Shown here: in pieces, positions 1 through 7,166 of the stretch
Layout: each line of letters starts with the position of its first letter
Numbering within the stretch: position 1 is the stretch's first letter
NCBI GenBank assembly: GCA_003151655.1
Contig: PLYB01000241.1
Span: forward strand, 1 to 11,162
Direction: 5' to 3'
Origin: Gallionellaceae bacterium
GTDB lineage: Bacteria; Pseudomonadota; Gammaproteobacteria; Burkholderiales; Gallionellaceae
Length of the DNA: 11,162 bases
Position numbers and translations under genes: made by a program
The notes under the pieces: model-generated
Database searches by the model: none
What the model was told of the DNA's origin: nothing
What the model saw: only the letters and a program-made list of their open reading frames with translations

Positions 1-80
1 GAAATGTGCGTGGGATCAACGAAGGATTTAAATCCGGCCAGCTTAATATGGGATAGACGCAATTTGGTTCGGGCTAACGA

Positions 81-86
81 TATAAT
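81..86 (+). promoter_or_regulatory. probable -10 box of the queF promoter
   Basis: A perfect TATAAT hexamer lies 37 bp before the queF start codon. No good -35 box sits 16-18 bp upstream; the nearest TTG-containing stretch (TTGGTT, 64-69) is only 11 bp away, so the promoter may be activator dependent or the hexamer may be chance. A weak AGG (109-111) lies 12 bp before the ATG, so the ribosome binding site is poor. I saw no preQ1 riboswitch-like structure in the short leader. Confidence 0.4.
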
Positions 87-123
87 ACGCGGCATTCTAA
101 CCTAAGCTAGGCACCGAAACAAA

Positions 124-543
124 ATGACTACTCAACCCAATAAGACGCTGGAGACTTTCCCCAACCCGCAACCGGCGCGCGATTACCATATTCACATGGA
201 AATACCGGAATTTACCTGCCTGTGCCCCAAGACCGGACAGCCCGATTTTGCCACCCTGATTCTGGATTACATCGCCGATGCCCAATGTGTGGAACTGAAG
301 AGCCTAAAGCTATATATGTGGTCGTTCCGCAACGAGGGACATTTCCACGAGGATGTTACCAACCGCATTCTGGACGACTTGGTTGCCGCGACCCAGCCGC
401 GTTTCATGCGTCTCACCGCCAAATTCTACGTGCGCGGCGGCATCTTCACCAATGTCGTGGCCGAACATCGCAAGGCTGGCTGGCAACCAGTGCCACTTGT
501 TGATTTGAGCCAATTTCAAACCCAATCGAATACACGCGGATAA
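124..543 (+). CDS. queF: NADPH-dependent 7-cyano-7-deazaguanine reductase (preQ0 reductase), QueF type I
   Basis: QueF reduces the nitrile of preQ0 to the aminomethyl group of preQ1 with two NADPH, the last soluble step before tRNA-guanine transglycosylase inserts the base on the way to queuosine. It is a cytosolic tunnel-fold (T-fold) enzyme. The 139-residue protein carries the family signature: FTCLCPKTGQPDFA around residue 30-43, giving nucleophile Cys34 and Asp41, the QueF motif ELKSLKLY at 57-64, and FRNEGHFHE at 68-76 with Glu76. By eye these match Cys55, Asp62 and Glu97 of Bacillus subtilis QueF. The short single-domain form is type I, unlike the long two-domain E. coli protein; it is somewhat shorter than the B. 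subtilis enzyme. The gene stands alone here, convergent with the efflux operon. The ATG start gives a complete N-terminus just before the conserved RDYHI segment. Confidence 0.96.
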   Translation: MTTQPNKTLETFPNPQPARDYHIHMEIPEFTCLCPKTGQPDFATLILDYIADAQCVELKSLKLYMWSFRNEGHFHEDVTNRILDDLVAATQPRFMRLTAKFYVRGGIFTNVVAEHRKAGWQPVPLVDLSQFQTQSNTRG

Positions 544-584
544 ACGACATTCCGCCCCACCCTACAATTGATTACGAATTGGAA

Positions 585-2018
585 TTAGTAGGCTTCTTGC
601 CAGCCACCACCCAGCGCTTTTAACAAGCTGACCGCCGAGAGGAACTGTCCGCCGCGTATCTGCGACTGAACACGCAACGCTGCCAATTGGTTTTGCTGAA
701 CGGTTGCCAGCGTTAAGGCGTTATCCACGCCTTCTTTATAACGCAGCAGAGTTATTTCATAAGCCTTATTCTGGTCACGCACAGCTTCGTCTTGCTTTTG
801 CCGTGCGGCATCCAAGCCATGCAGATTATTGAGAGCATCCTGCGCCTCTTGAATCGCTACCAGCACAGACTGCCGATAATTAGCCAGCGCTGCGATATAC
901 CCAGCTTGAGCATAATTGACACCTGCACGATTTCTGCCGCCATCGAACAAGGTCTGTGTAGCCTGCACACCGACCGACCAAACCAGCGAAGGAACAGAGA
1001 AAAGATTTGATAGATCATTTGATTCGTACCCCCCAAGTACGGGTGCCAAGCTCAGCGAAGGGAAATATGCGGCTTTGGCCACACCGATCTGGGCATTCGC
1101 TGCGGCCATTGCGCGCTCAGCCGAGGCGATATCCGGGCGACGCTCCAGCAATTTTGCAGGCACCCCAAGAGGAATCAACGGAGTCTTGACGGGCAACGTG
1201 CCCGTGCTCAAGTTAAAACTTGATGCGGGTACTCCCGTCAGCGTAGCCAATGTATCTTCGGATTGTTTGCGCTGATTTTTTAGCAATTCGAGTTGCGCCT
1301 TGCTTGATTCGACCAACGCGCTCTGCAACGCGACATCGCTCTCTGCCGCAACGCCATACTCACGACGAATACGGGTTAACCCGAGAACTTTTTCCTGCGA
1401 ATCTACCGAGCCTGAAACATAGCTGATCTCCTCATCCAGTTGGCGTAGCTGAAAATAAGCTGCTGCAACTTGCGCCGTCAGCACTAGGCGCACATTTTCG
1501 CGATCTGCGGCAGCTTGCTCAGCGCTGGCCCGCGCGCTCTCAATATCGCGGCGTACCCGCCCCAGCCAATCAACTTCATAGCTTACCGTCAGATTGGGTT
1601 TGTAGTCGCTTTGCACGGTGCTGCTGTTGGGTACAGCATAGTTAGCCAGTGGACGGTTCGCCGAAGTTTGGCTGCGTGATGCGCCAGCGTTAAGCGCAAC
1701 TGTGGGAGACATAGCTGCGCCGTGCGCGTTGCTTTGTGCCAGCGCCTGATCAAGACGCGCCATGGCAACCTTCAAACTTAAATTATCTTGAAGGCAATTG
1801 TCTTCAAGCTTGTTGAGTTGCGGATCACCGAAAGCTTTCCACCATTCTTTTTTGGGGATGGTGTCGGCGGGGCTGGCCACCTGCCAATTGGATTCTGTCT
1901 TCCAACTGTCAGGCATGTCTGTTATCTGCGGGCGACTATAGTCAGGGCCGACAGCGCTACACGCTGCACATATCAGCGGCAGCGCGGCAATCAGCATAAT
2001 GTGGCGCGGGGTAATCAT
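585..2018 (-). CDS. RND efflux outer-membrane channel lipoprotein (NodT/OprM family)
   Basis: This is the outer-membrane duct of the tripartite pump: TolC-like trimers form a beta-barrel plus a long periplasmic alpha-helical tunnel through which the inner-membrane pump expels drugs. The 477-residue protein starts with a short signal peptide ending at Cys20 (LICAACS), followed by SAVGPDYSRP, the typical mature start of NodT/OprM lipoproteins. Two outer-membrane efflux repeats follow, roughly 60-260 and 270-470, rich in Ala/Gln helices; LLERRPDIASAERAMAAANA near the middle and TLFDGGRNRAGV in the second repeat are family hallmarks. The lipobox is slightly unusual, with Cys rather than Leu at -3. 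The start codon overlaps the adaptor stop (ATGA, 2015-2018), and AAGGG (2022-2026) lies just upstream, so translation is probably coupled. It is last in the operon; only a 5-bp stem follows, not a convincing terminator. Confidence 0.96.
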   Translation of the reverse strand: MITPRHIMLIAALPLICAACSAVGPDYSRPQITDMPDSWKTESNWQVASPADTIPKKEWWKAFGDPQLNKLEDNCLQDNLSLKVAMARLDQALAQSNAHGAAMSPTVALNAGASRSQTSANRPLANYAVPNSSTVQSDYKPNLTVSYEVDWLGRVRRDIESARASAEQAAADRENVRLVLTAQVAAAYFQLRQLDEEISYVSGSVDSQEKVLGLTRIRREYGVAAESDVALQSALVESSKAQLELLKNQRKQSEDTLATLTGVPASSFNLSTGTLPVKTPLIPLGVPAKLLERRPDIASAERAMAAANAQIGVAKAAYFPSLSLAPVLGGYESNDLSNLFSVPSLVWSVGVQATQTLFDGGRNRAGVNYAQAGYIAALANYRQSVLVAIQEAQDALNNLHGLDAARQKQDEAVRDQNKAYEITLLRYKEGVDNALTLATVQQNQLAALRVQSQIRGGQFLSAVSLLKALGGGWQEAY

Positions 2019-3190
2019 TTTCCCTTGGGCACCTCTGGCGCAATTGCCACCGATTGGCCGTCACCAATCGAGTCGGGTGGATTCATGACTACATTGTCAT
2101 CCGCCTTCAGACCTTTTTTAATTTCGACATCGCGACCGAAGTCGGTGCCCAGAATAACAACTTGCATTCTGATCTTGTTATCCGGCTGAACAATCGCGAC
2201 TCTGCTACCGGCTGAATTAAACATCAAGGCATTGGTTGGCAGAATCAAGCCTCCTTCAGATTTCAGTGCGAGTGCAACATCAACGTAAGCACCGGGCAAT
2301 AAATCATGATCGGCATTTGCTACCTGAATTTCAATTTGCAGCGTTCTTGTCGTGGGATCAATAGCTCCTGCGGTACGAACAATCTGCCCCTTGGCGGGCT
2401 TGTCAGCGGCCTCCGCCCGAAGAATATCCACGCTGTCACCGACGTGTATTCGCGCGGCACGATCCTGCGGTACATAGGCATAAAGACGTAATGTATCAGT
2501 CTGCGCAATCGTAAACATCGCCTGACCGGTTCCGCCATTACCGGCATTGACCAGATCGCCATTGTCGATATTGCGTTTCGTCACAATGCCATCGAAAGGT
2601 GCCAATACTTTGCCGAAATCCTGTTGATCCCGCAAACGTTTGAGCACCGCCTCGGTTTGCTTGTATGCCCCCGCCTTATCATCATATTCCTGCTGCGAAA
2701 CCGCATCATGCTCAAGCAGTCGACCCCACCGCTCATAGGCGATTTTCGCCAACTCGAAATTTGCTTTCGCTTCCTCAACCTGTTTATTGACATCGGGGAT
2801 ATCCAGCGTCGCCAACAGATCGCCTTTCTTCACCGACTGACCGATGTCTTTGAACCATTGTTTTACATAGCCGTTAGTACGCGCGTAAATCTGCGCCTGA
2901 TAAATACCCTGCAAACTACTGGGCAGCATCAGCTTGTTTTCGTAGCCACTGCTACTCGGCTGAACGACTCGCACCTGCAAGACTGCACTTTCTGCGGCCC
3001 GCTTTGCCAAAGTATCGGCATTCGCGTGACGCACGAACAATGCCCTGCCCAGTCCAATCAGCAGCAGAATTACAACAGCCACAGCGACTAGGCGTGCCGC
3101 GTGAACTACTTTGTCGCGGCTGCTATCTTGTGAGGCACCGTGCAAATGAAATTCCGGCAAGCCCTGATTTGAGTGACGCTGATCAGTCAT
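2015..3190 (-). CDS. RND efflux periplasmic adaptor subunit (membrane fusion protein, HlyD/AcrA-like)
   Basis: The adaptor bridges the inner-membrane pump and the outer-membrane channel. The 391-residue protein has a charged N-terminus, one membrane anchor at about 32-53 and no lipobox, so it is anchored by a helix rather than a lipid. The lipoyl half-motifs lie at about 96-131 (ARTNGYVKQWFKDIGQSVKKGD) and 194-229 (KVLAPFDGIVTKRNIDNGDLV), separated by a short coiled-coil hairpin at about 133-190. A beta-barrel domain with PQDRAARIHVGDSV and a membrane-proximal domain with the ILPTNALMF strand follow. The start lies 9 bp after the pump gene; AGGAAA overlaps the pump stop codon and serves as ribosome binding site. 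The stop codon overlaps the start of the outer-membrane gene. Substrate range cannot be read from the sequence. Confidence 0.96.
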   Translation of the reverse strand: MTDQRHSNQGLPEFHLHGASQDSSRDKVVHAARLVAVAVVILLLIGLGRALFVRHANADTLAKRAAESAVLQVRVVQPSSSGYENKLMLPSSLQGIYQAQIYARTNGYVKQWFKDIGQSVKKGDLLATLDIPDVNKQVEEAKANFELAKIAYERWGRLLEHDAVSQQEYDDKAGAYKQTEAVLKRLRDQQDFGKVLAPFDGIVTKRNIDNGDLVNAGNGGTGQAMFTIAQTDTLRLYAYVPQDRAARIHVGDSVDILRAEAADKPAKGQIVRTAGAIDPTTRTLQIEIQVANADHDLLPGAYVDVALALKSEGGLILPTNALMFNSAGSRVAIVQPDNKIRMQVVILGTDFGRDVEIKKGLKADDNVVMNPPDSIGDGQSVAIAPEVPKGK

Positions 3191-3199
3191 GATTATTTC

Positions 3200-6100
3200 C
3201 TATACAGAAGCTGGAGTTGAGTTGGAAGCACTGTCGCTACGCGCTTTACGCGTGGCGAGCCGCTGATGGAATGAGGCGAAAACGATAGGAACAAAAAGCA
3301 GCGTTGACACGGTCGCAAAAAGCAACCCCCCGATTACAGCTCGACCAAGCGGTGCATTCTGCTCTGATCCTTCGCCCAAACCTATTGCCATCGGAATCAT
3401 GCCTAGAATCATCGCCAAGGCCGTCATTAGCACAGGGCGCAACCGCGTTGCTGCCGCCTCAAGTGCGGCAGAAAGCGGTGGCAACCCCGCGTCCAAGCGC
3501 TGCCGCGCAAACGCGATCACGAGAATGCTGTTGGCCGTCGCCACGCCCATGGTCATGATTGCACCGGTCAGTGCAGGGACGCTCAAATCTGTGCCGGTTA
3601 AAATCAATATCCAGGCGATACCCGCCAAGGCGGCAGGCAGCGCCGAAATGATGATTAACGGATCGAGCCATGATTGAAAATTAATCACGATCAGTAAATA
3701 TACCAGAATGATGGCACCCAGCAGGCCAACACCAAGGCCAATATAGGACGACTGCATCGTCTGTACCTGCCCGCGCATCGCGATACGGCTACCCTTCGGT
3801 AGATTTGATTTGGCTTCATCAATCAGTGCCTGAATCTCGGTTGCTACGGAACCAAGGTCGCGACCGCGCACGTTCGCGAATATATCTACCGAGGTCATAA
3901 TATTGTAGCGAGTCACGATACCGGCTTCTTTGGTCGGAGTAACGTTTACCAGATTTCCCAGCGCCTGTGACGCATTGCCCATTGCTCCCGGCACATTGAC
4001 CGGCAAATGCAATATGTCATCGAGAGAATTAATTTTATATTGCGGTGTTTGTGCCGCCATGCTGTAGATGACACTGTTGGCCGGATTGAGCCAGAAGATC
4101 GGTTGCGTCTGCAAGCTTCCGGAAAGCGGCAACAATATATTCTGCGCGACATCAAGAGGGCTGATCCCAATGCTCTGCATACGCGGGCGATCCATATTGA
4201 GTGCGATAGCCGGGGCATCAAAACGTTGGTGTACATGCACGTCAACCGCGCCGCTTATTGCCTTAATCCGACTCATCAAGTTACCGGCAAACAACGTGTT
4301 TTCAGATGTGTTATTGCCATATATCTGCACGTCAATCGCTGCCGGAATCCCGAAATTAAGGATCTGCGCCACGATATCGGCAGGCTGGAAAAAGAACTCG
4401 ACACCGGGGAAACGTTTTCCGAGTTCTGACGGAATCTTGTCGATATATTCGCTGCTGGGGCGGTGCTCGGGCTTGAGCGAAATCAGAATTTCGGCATCCA
4501 GCGTACCGATCGTGCCCGAGTTGCTATAGGAGAGATTGATGCCGCTGTAAGGCAGGCCGATATTATCGATGATCGAAGCAATTTCTTGCTCGGGAATAAT
4601 TTCGCGTATTACCTTGTCGACCTCATTGGTGAGCAGCGCGGTATTCTCAATCCGGGTGCCGGACGGTGCACGCATATGCAGCTTGATTTGACCGGTATCG
4701 ACCGAGGGGAAAAGATCGCGTCCAAGCATCAGATACAAGCCGCAGGACAACAGGCAGAAACCGAGGAACCCCGCGATAAAAGTGCCGCGATGCGTCAGCA
4801 AATGACTGAGTAAAAGAATATAGGCATTGCGCAGTTTTTCGAAGCGTCGGTTAAACGCTTCGTGTACTTTATGTATCCATTGTGCAATTTTACCGCTGCG
4901 TTTCTGATGCCCCATCAACAACAAGGCCAGCGTCGGCACCAAAGTTCGCGACAATAAATATGAGGCTAACATCGCGAATACCACTGCCTCGGCTAGCGGC
5001 ACGAACAGGAAACGCGCCACGCCTTCAAGAAAAAACATCGGCACAAATACGATACAAATACACAAGGTCGACACCAGTGCCGGAATAGCGATTTCGCCGG
5101 CACCGTCGAGAATCGCTTTATAGAGCTCCGAGCCCATATGTATGTGGCGTTCGATATTTTCAATGGTTACCGTTGCGTCATCGACCAGAATACCGACGGC
5201 CAGTGCCAGTCCTCCCAGCGTCATAATATTGATGGTTTCTCCCACCGCATGCAGCAACACCACGGAAGAAAATATCGACAGCGGGATTGAAATAGCGATA
5301 ATCGAAGTCGTGCGCCAGTTGCCCAAAAATAGCAGCAACATAATTGCGGTGAGCCCGGCAGCGATCAGAGCTTCATGAATAACTCCCGTCACTGCATTTT
5401 TGACAAAAACAGATTGATCCGCCAGCAGTGAGACTTCAACGCTTTTGGGTAGCAGCGGTAACAAAGAGGGCAACTTGGCTTTGAGGTCGTTAACCACATC
5501 AATGGTCGAGGCACCGCCATTTTTGTAAACTGACAAGAGCAAACCGCGCTGCCCGTTCTGTTTCACGATATTGGTCTGCGGCGAAAATCCGTCGCGCACA
5601 TGCGCAACATCCCGCAAAAAGGTGGTTGCTCCGTTCACTGTTTTGATCGGAATATTATTCAGACCGGCAATCGTCGATGGCGAACTGTTTAAGCTGATGT
5701 TGTATTCGGTGTCGAAGAGCTTTGCCGTGCCGGACGGCAATATCAAATTCTGGGTACTGATCGCGTTAATCACATCAGCCGATGTCATTCCTTTTGCTTG
5801 AATAGTATTGGTGTCCAAATCCACCGAAATCAGACGTTGTTTGCCGCCATAAGGGAATGGAATAGCGACACCCGGTATGGTCACCAGTTGGGGGCGTAAG
5901 GTGTTAACAGCGAGGTCGAATATATCCTGCTCGGGCAATTCCTTACTCGACATGCCGATCTGAATTACCGGAACGCTTGATGCCGTATATTTGATAATCA
6001 GCGGAGGGGTCATACCCGGCGGCATCTGGCGCAGCACGGTCTGCGAGACTGCCACGGTTTGGGCAATCGCAGTCTGGATATTAACGTTCGGCTGAAAGTA

Positions 6101-6382
6101 AATTTTAATCACCGAAATACCGTTCAGCGATTGCGATTCAACATGTTCGATATCGTTGACGGTCGTCGTCAATATGCGCTCATGAATCTGCGTAACGCGG
6201 TCAGCCATTTCCTGGGGACGCAATCCGCCATAGTTCCAGATTACAATGATCACGGGAATATCAATCTCCGGCAACACGTCGACCGGTGTGCGAGAAATGG
6301 CGAGTGGCGTGGCGAGCACAATCATGATCGCCATCACAATGAAGGTATAAGGCCGCCGTAAAGCTAGTTCAACAATCCACAT
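3200..6382 (-). CDS. RND-family inner-membrane efflux transporter (AcrB-like, proton driven)
   Basis: This is the energised pump of the tripartite system, trading protons for drugs or other amphiphiles. At 1060 residues it has the usual RND length and plan: TM1 at about 12-30, a first porter loop to about 330, a six-helix bundle to about 490, TM7 at about 533-553, a second porter loop to about 870 and a final bundle. RTPVDVLPEIDIP (31-43) and QMPPGMTPP (119-127) are family motifs. The proton-relay pair in TM4 is present (GILVDDATVTIENIER; Asp401 and Asp402), as are RLRPVLMT (Arg982, Thr987). By alignment to AcrB, the TM10 lysine (Lys940) is Ala950 in GVATANSIL. The N-terminus MWIVELALRRP is typical, supporting this ATG; the ribosome binding site is weak (GGGTAA about 12 bp upstream). 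The gene lies 138 bp after marR and is probably co-transcribed with it. Confidence 0.97.
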   Translation of the reverse strand: MWIVELALRRPYTFIVMAIMIVLATPLAISRTPVDVLPEIDIPVIIVIWNYGGLRPQEMADRVTQIHERILTTTVNDIEHVESQSLNGISVIKIYFQPNVNIQTAIAQTVAVSQTVLRQMPPGMTPPLIIKYTASSVPVIQIGMSSKELPEQDIFDLAVNTLRPQLVTIPGVAIPFPYGGKQRLISVDLDTNTIQAKGMTSADVINAISTQNLILPSGTAKLFDTEYNISLNSSPSTIAGLNNIPIKTVNGATTFLRDVAHVRDGFSPQTNIVKQNGQRGLLLSVYKNGGASTIDVVNDLKAKLPSLLPLLPKSVEVSLLADQSVFVKNAVTGVIHEALIAAGLTAIMLLLFLGNWRTTSIIAISIPLSIFSSVVLLHAVGETINIMTLGGLALAVGILVDDATVTIENIERHIHMGSELYKAILDGAGEIAIPALVSTLCICIVFVPMFFLEGVARFLFVPLAEAVVFAMLASYLLSRTLVPTLALLLMGHQKRSGKIAQWIHKVHEAFNRRFEKLRNAYILLLSHLLTHRGTFIAGFLGFCLLSCGLYLMLGRDLFPSVDTGQIKLHMRAPSGTRIENTALLTNEVDKVIREIIPEQEIASIIDNIGLPYSGINLSYSNSGTIGTLDAEILISLKPEHRPSSEYIDKIPSELGKRFPGVEFFFQPADIVAQILNFGIPAAIDVQIYGNNTSENTLFAGNLMSRIKAISGAVDVHVHQRFDAPAIALNMDRPRMQSIGISPLDVAQNILLPLSGSLQTQPIFWLNPANSVIYSMAAQTPQYKINSLDDILHLPVNVPGAMGNASQALGNLVNVTPTKEAGIVTRYNIMTSVDIFANVRGRDLGSVATEIQALIDEAKSNLPKGSRIAMRGQVQTMQSSYIGLGVGLLGAIILVYLLIVINFQSWLDPLIIISALPAALAGIAWILILTGTDLSVPALTGAIMTMGVATANSILVIAFARQRLDAGLPPLSAALEAAATRLRPVLMTALAMILGMIPMAIGLGEGSEQNAPLGRAVIGGLLFATVSTLLFVPIVFASFHQRLATRKARSDSASNSTPASV

Positions 6383-6424
6383 CGAAAATAATTACCCAAT
6401 ATATTGCACAGCTACCATTTTTAC

Positions 6425-6509
6425 GCAGGTTCATTCCAACCCTGCATGAAAATTGATAATTTAATCATGCTCGCTTTGCCTCGCAAAGCAACTTACTTGC
6501 TATCGTAAG
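6425..6509 (-). other. small hairpins in the marR-to-pump leader
   Basis: The gap between marR and the RND gene holds several short dyads: GCTTTGC/GCAAAGC with a 3-nt loop (6473-6489), CTTAC/GTAAG (6492-6496 and 6505-6509), and two overlapping, mutually exclusive stems, GCAGG/CCTGC (6425-6429 and 6441-6445) and TTCAT/ATGAA (6430-6434 and 6446-6450). None is followed by a clean U-run on the minus strand, so a strong terminator is unlikely. They could tune read-through or mRNA stability between regulator and pump, or be chance. A weak promoter-like pair for the pump (TTGCGA, 17 bp, TAAATT) also falls here. Confidence 0.3.
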
Positions 6510-6520
6510 CAGCATTTCAT

Positions 6521-7021
6521 CTATGAGCGTCCCCGCTTGCTACCGGCCGATTTCCCGATAGTTTCACCACCGTGCTCCGCCTTCTCCGAGCCAAGCTCAT
6601 GCAAGCTAAGATTGCGATTGATGCGACCAAGCACATCTAGAAATACATCCCGCTCCGCTTGACTGGTCTCGGCAAATATTTCGGAATATATTTGCTCCGC
6701 GATCTGCCAGATTTCGTCTAGGACAGGCTTCGAGTTTGGGGTTAAGTAAAGACAGCGAGCCCTGCGATCTGACAGATCTGGTCTGCGTTCAACCAAACCG
6801 TCTGCCTCCATGCGATCAAGTATCCGCACCATCGTCATTGGATCAATTTCGGTGAGTTCGGCAAGCTTCGACTGACTGACACCTTCATTGCGCTCAAGAT
6901 ATGCAAGTGCCTTGCAATTTGAGTACTTCAATAACATCTCTTGCGTCTGCCGCTCGAAACGAAGCGAATACTTGCGCGAGACGTTTTTTAGCAAAAATCC
7001 AAAATTTCGTACCTGATCCAT
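6521..7021 (-). CDS. MarR-family transcriptional repressor of the efflux operon
   Basis: A winged-helix dimeric regulator, expected to block transcription until a drug or other small ligand lowers its DNA affinity. From the ATG at 7021 the protein has 166 residues (MDQVRNFGFLLKNVSRKYS). It has an N-terminal dimer helix, the helix-turn-helix VSQSKLAELTEIDPMTMVRI, the wing RRPDLSDRRARCLYLT with the Asp-Arg-Arg signature, then C-terminal dimerisation helices and a basic tail. An in-frame TTG at 7057 would add 12 residues, but it falls inside the operator and only about 11 nt after the predicted transcription start with no room for a ribosome binding site, so ATG 7021 is preferred. The gene lies between a broken MFS drug transporter and an intact RND pump, all on one strand. 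It is likely autoregulated through the inverted repeat just upstream; control of the pump is inferred from position. Confidence 0.94.
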   Translation of the reverse strand: MDQVRNFGFLLKNVSRKYSLRFERQTQEMLLKYSNCKALAYLERNEGVSQSKLAELTEIDPMTMVRILDRMEADGLVERRPDLSDRRARCLYLTPNSKPVLDEIWQIAEQIYSEIFAETSQAERDVFLDVLGRINRNLSLHELGSEKAEHGGETIGKSAGSKRGRS

Positions 7022-7056
7022 GGTATCCAGCTTTTCTCGACCTGAAATTGAACTCA

Positions 7057-7097
7057 AATATACAATCAGTTGTTACTATATCAACTGATTGTATATT
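7057..7097. promoter_or_regulatory. probable MarR operator: perfect 16-bp inverted repeat, 9-bp spacer
   Basis: The arms AATATACAATCAGTTG (7057-7072) and CAACTGATTGTATATT (7082-7097) are exact reverse complements around the 9-bp spacer 7073-7081. Each arm also holds a smaller CAA-4-TTG dyad (7063-7072 and 7082-7091), with centres 19 bp apart, so two dimers could bind side by side. The repeat covers the promoter spacer, -10 box and predicted start site of marR. That MarR is the protein binding it is inferred from position, size and symmetry. Confidence 0.85.
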
Positions 7098-7103
7098 GGT
7101 CAA
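7075..7103 (-). promoter_or_regulatory. sigma70 promoter of marR, probably of the RND efflux operon too
   Basis: On the minus strand TTGACC (7103-7098) and TATAGT (7080-7075) are separated by exactly 17 bp, each with five of six consensus bases. TGA directly precedes the -10 box, giving an extended -10 element. Transcription should start near 7068, leaving a leader of about 47 nt before ATG 7021. The -35 box abuts the outer edge of the inverted repeat and the -10 box sits in its central spacer, so a bound repressor would occlude RNA polymerase. Confidence 0.8.
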
Positions 7104-7166
7104 TCGTCCGCAAGCCATATATTCGCTAAACTGGGGGTTACCTCGCTGAATTAGAACCAATCAGAA

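Noticed and set aside
1..105. Open frames at the left edge (frame 1 open to TAA at 103; frame 3 open to TAG at 54, reading GINEGFKSGQLNMG) that could be the tail of an upstream gene
   Set aside because: Too short to recognise, and two frames are open, so no choice can be supported. The only clear signals here are the TATAAT at 81 and a 12-bp palindrome GGATTTAAATCC at 24-35.
565..581. CAATT/AATTG inverted repeat between the convergent queF and outer-membrane gene ends, as a bidirectional terminator
   Set aside because: The stem is only 5 bp, AT-rich, with a 7-nt loop and no T-run; it cannot be called a terminator.
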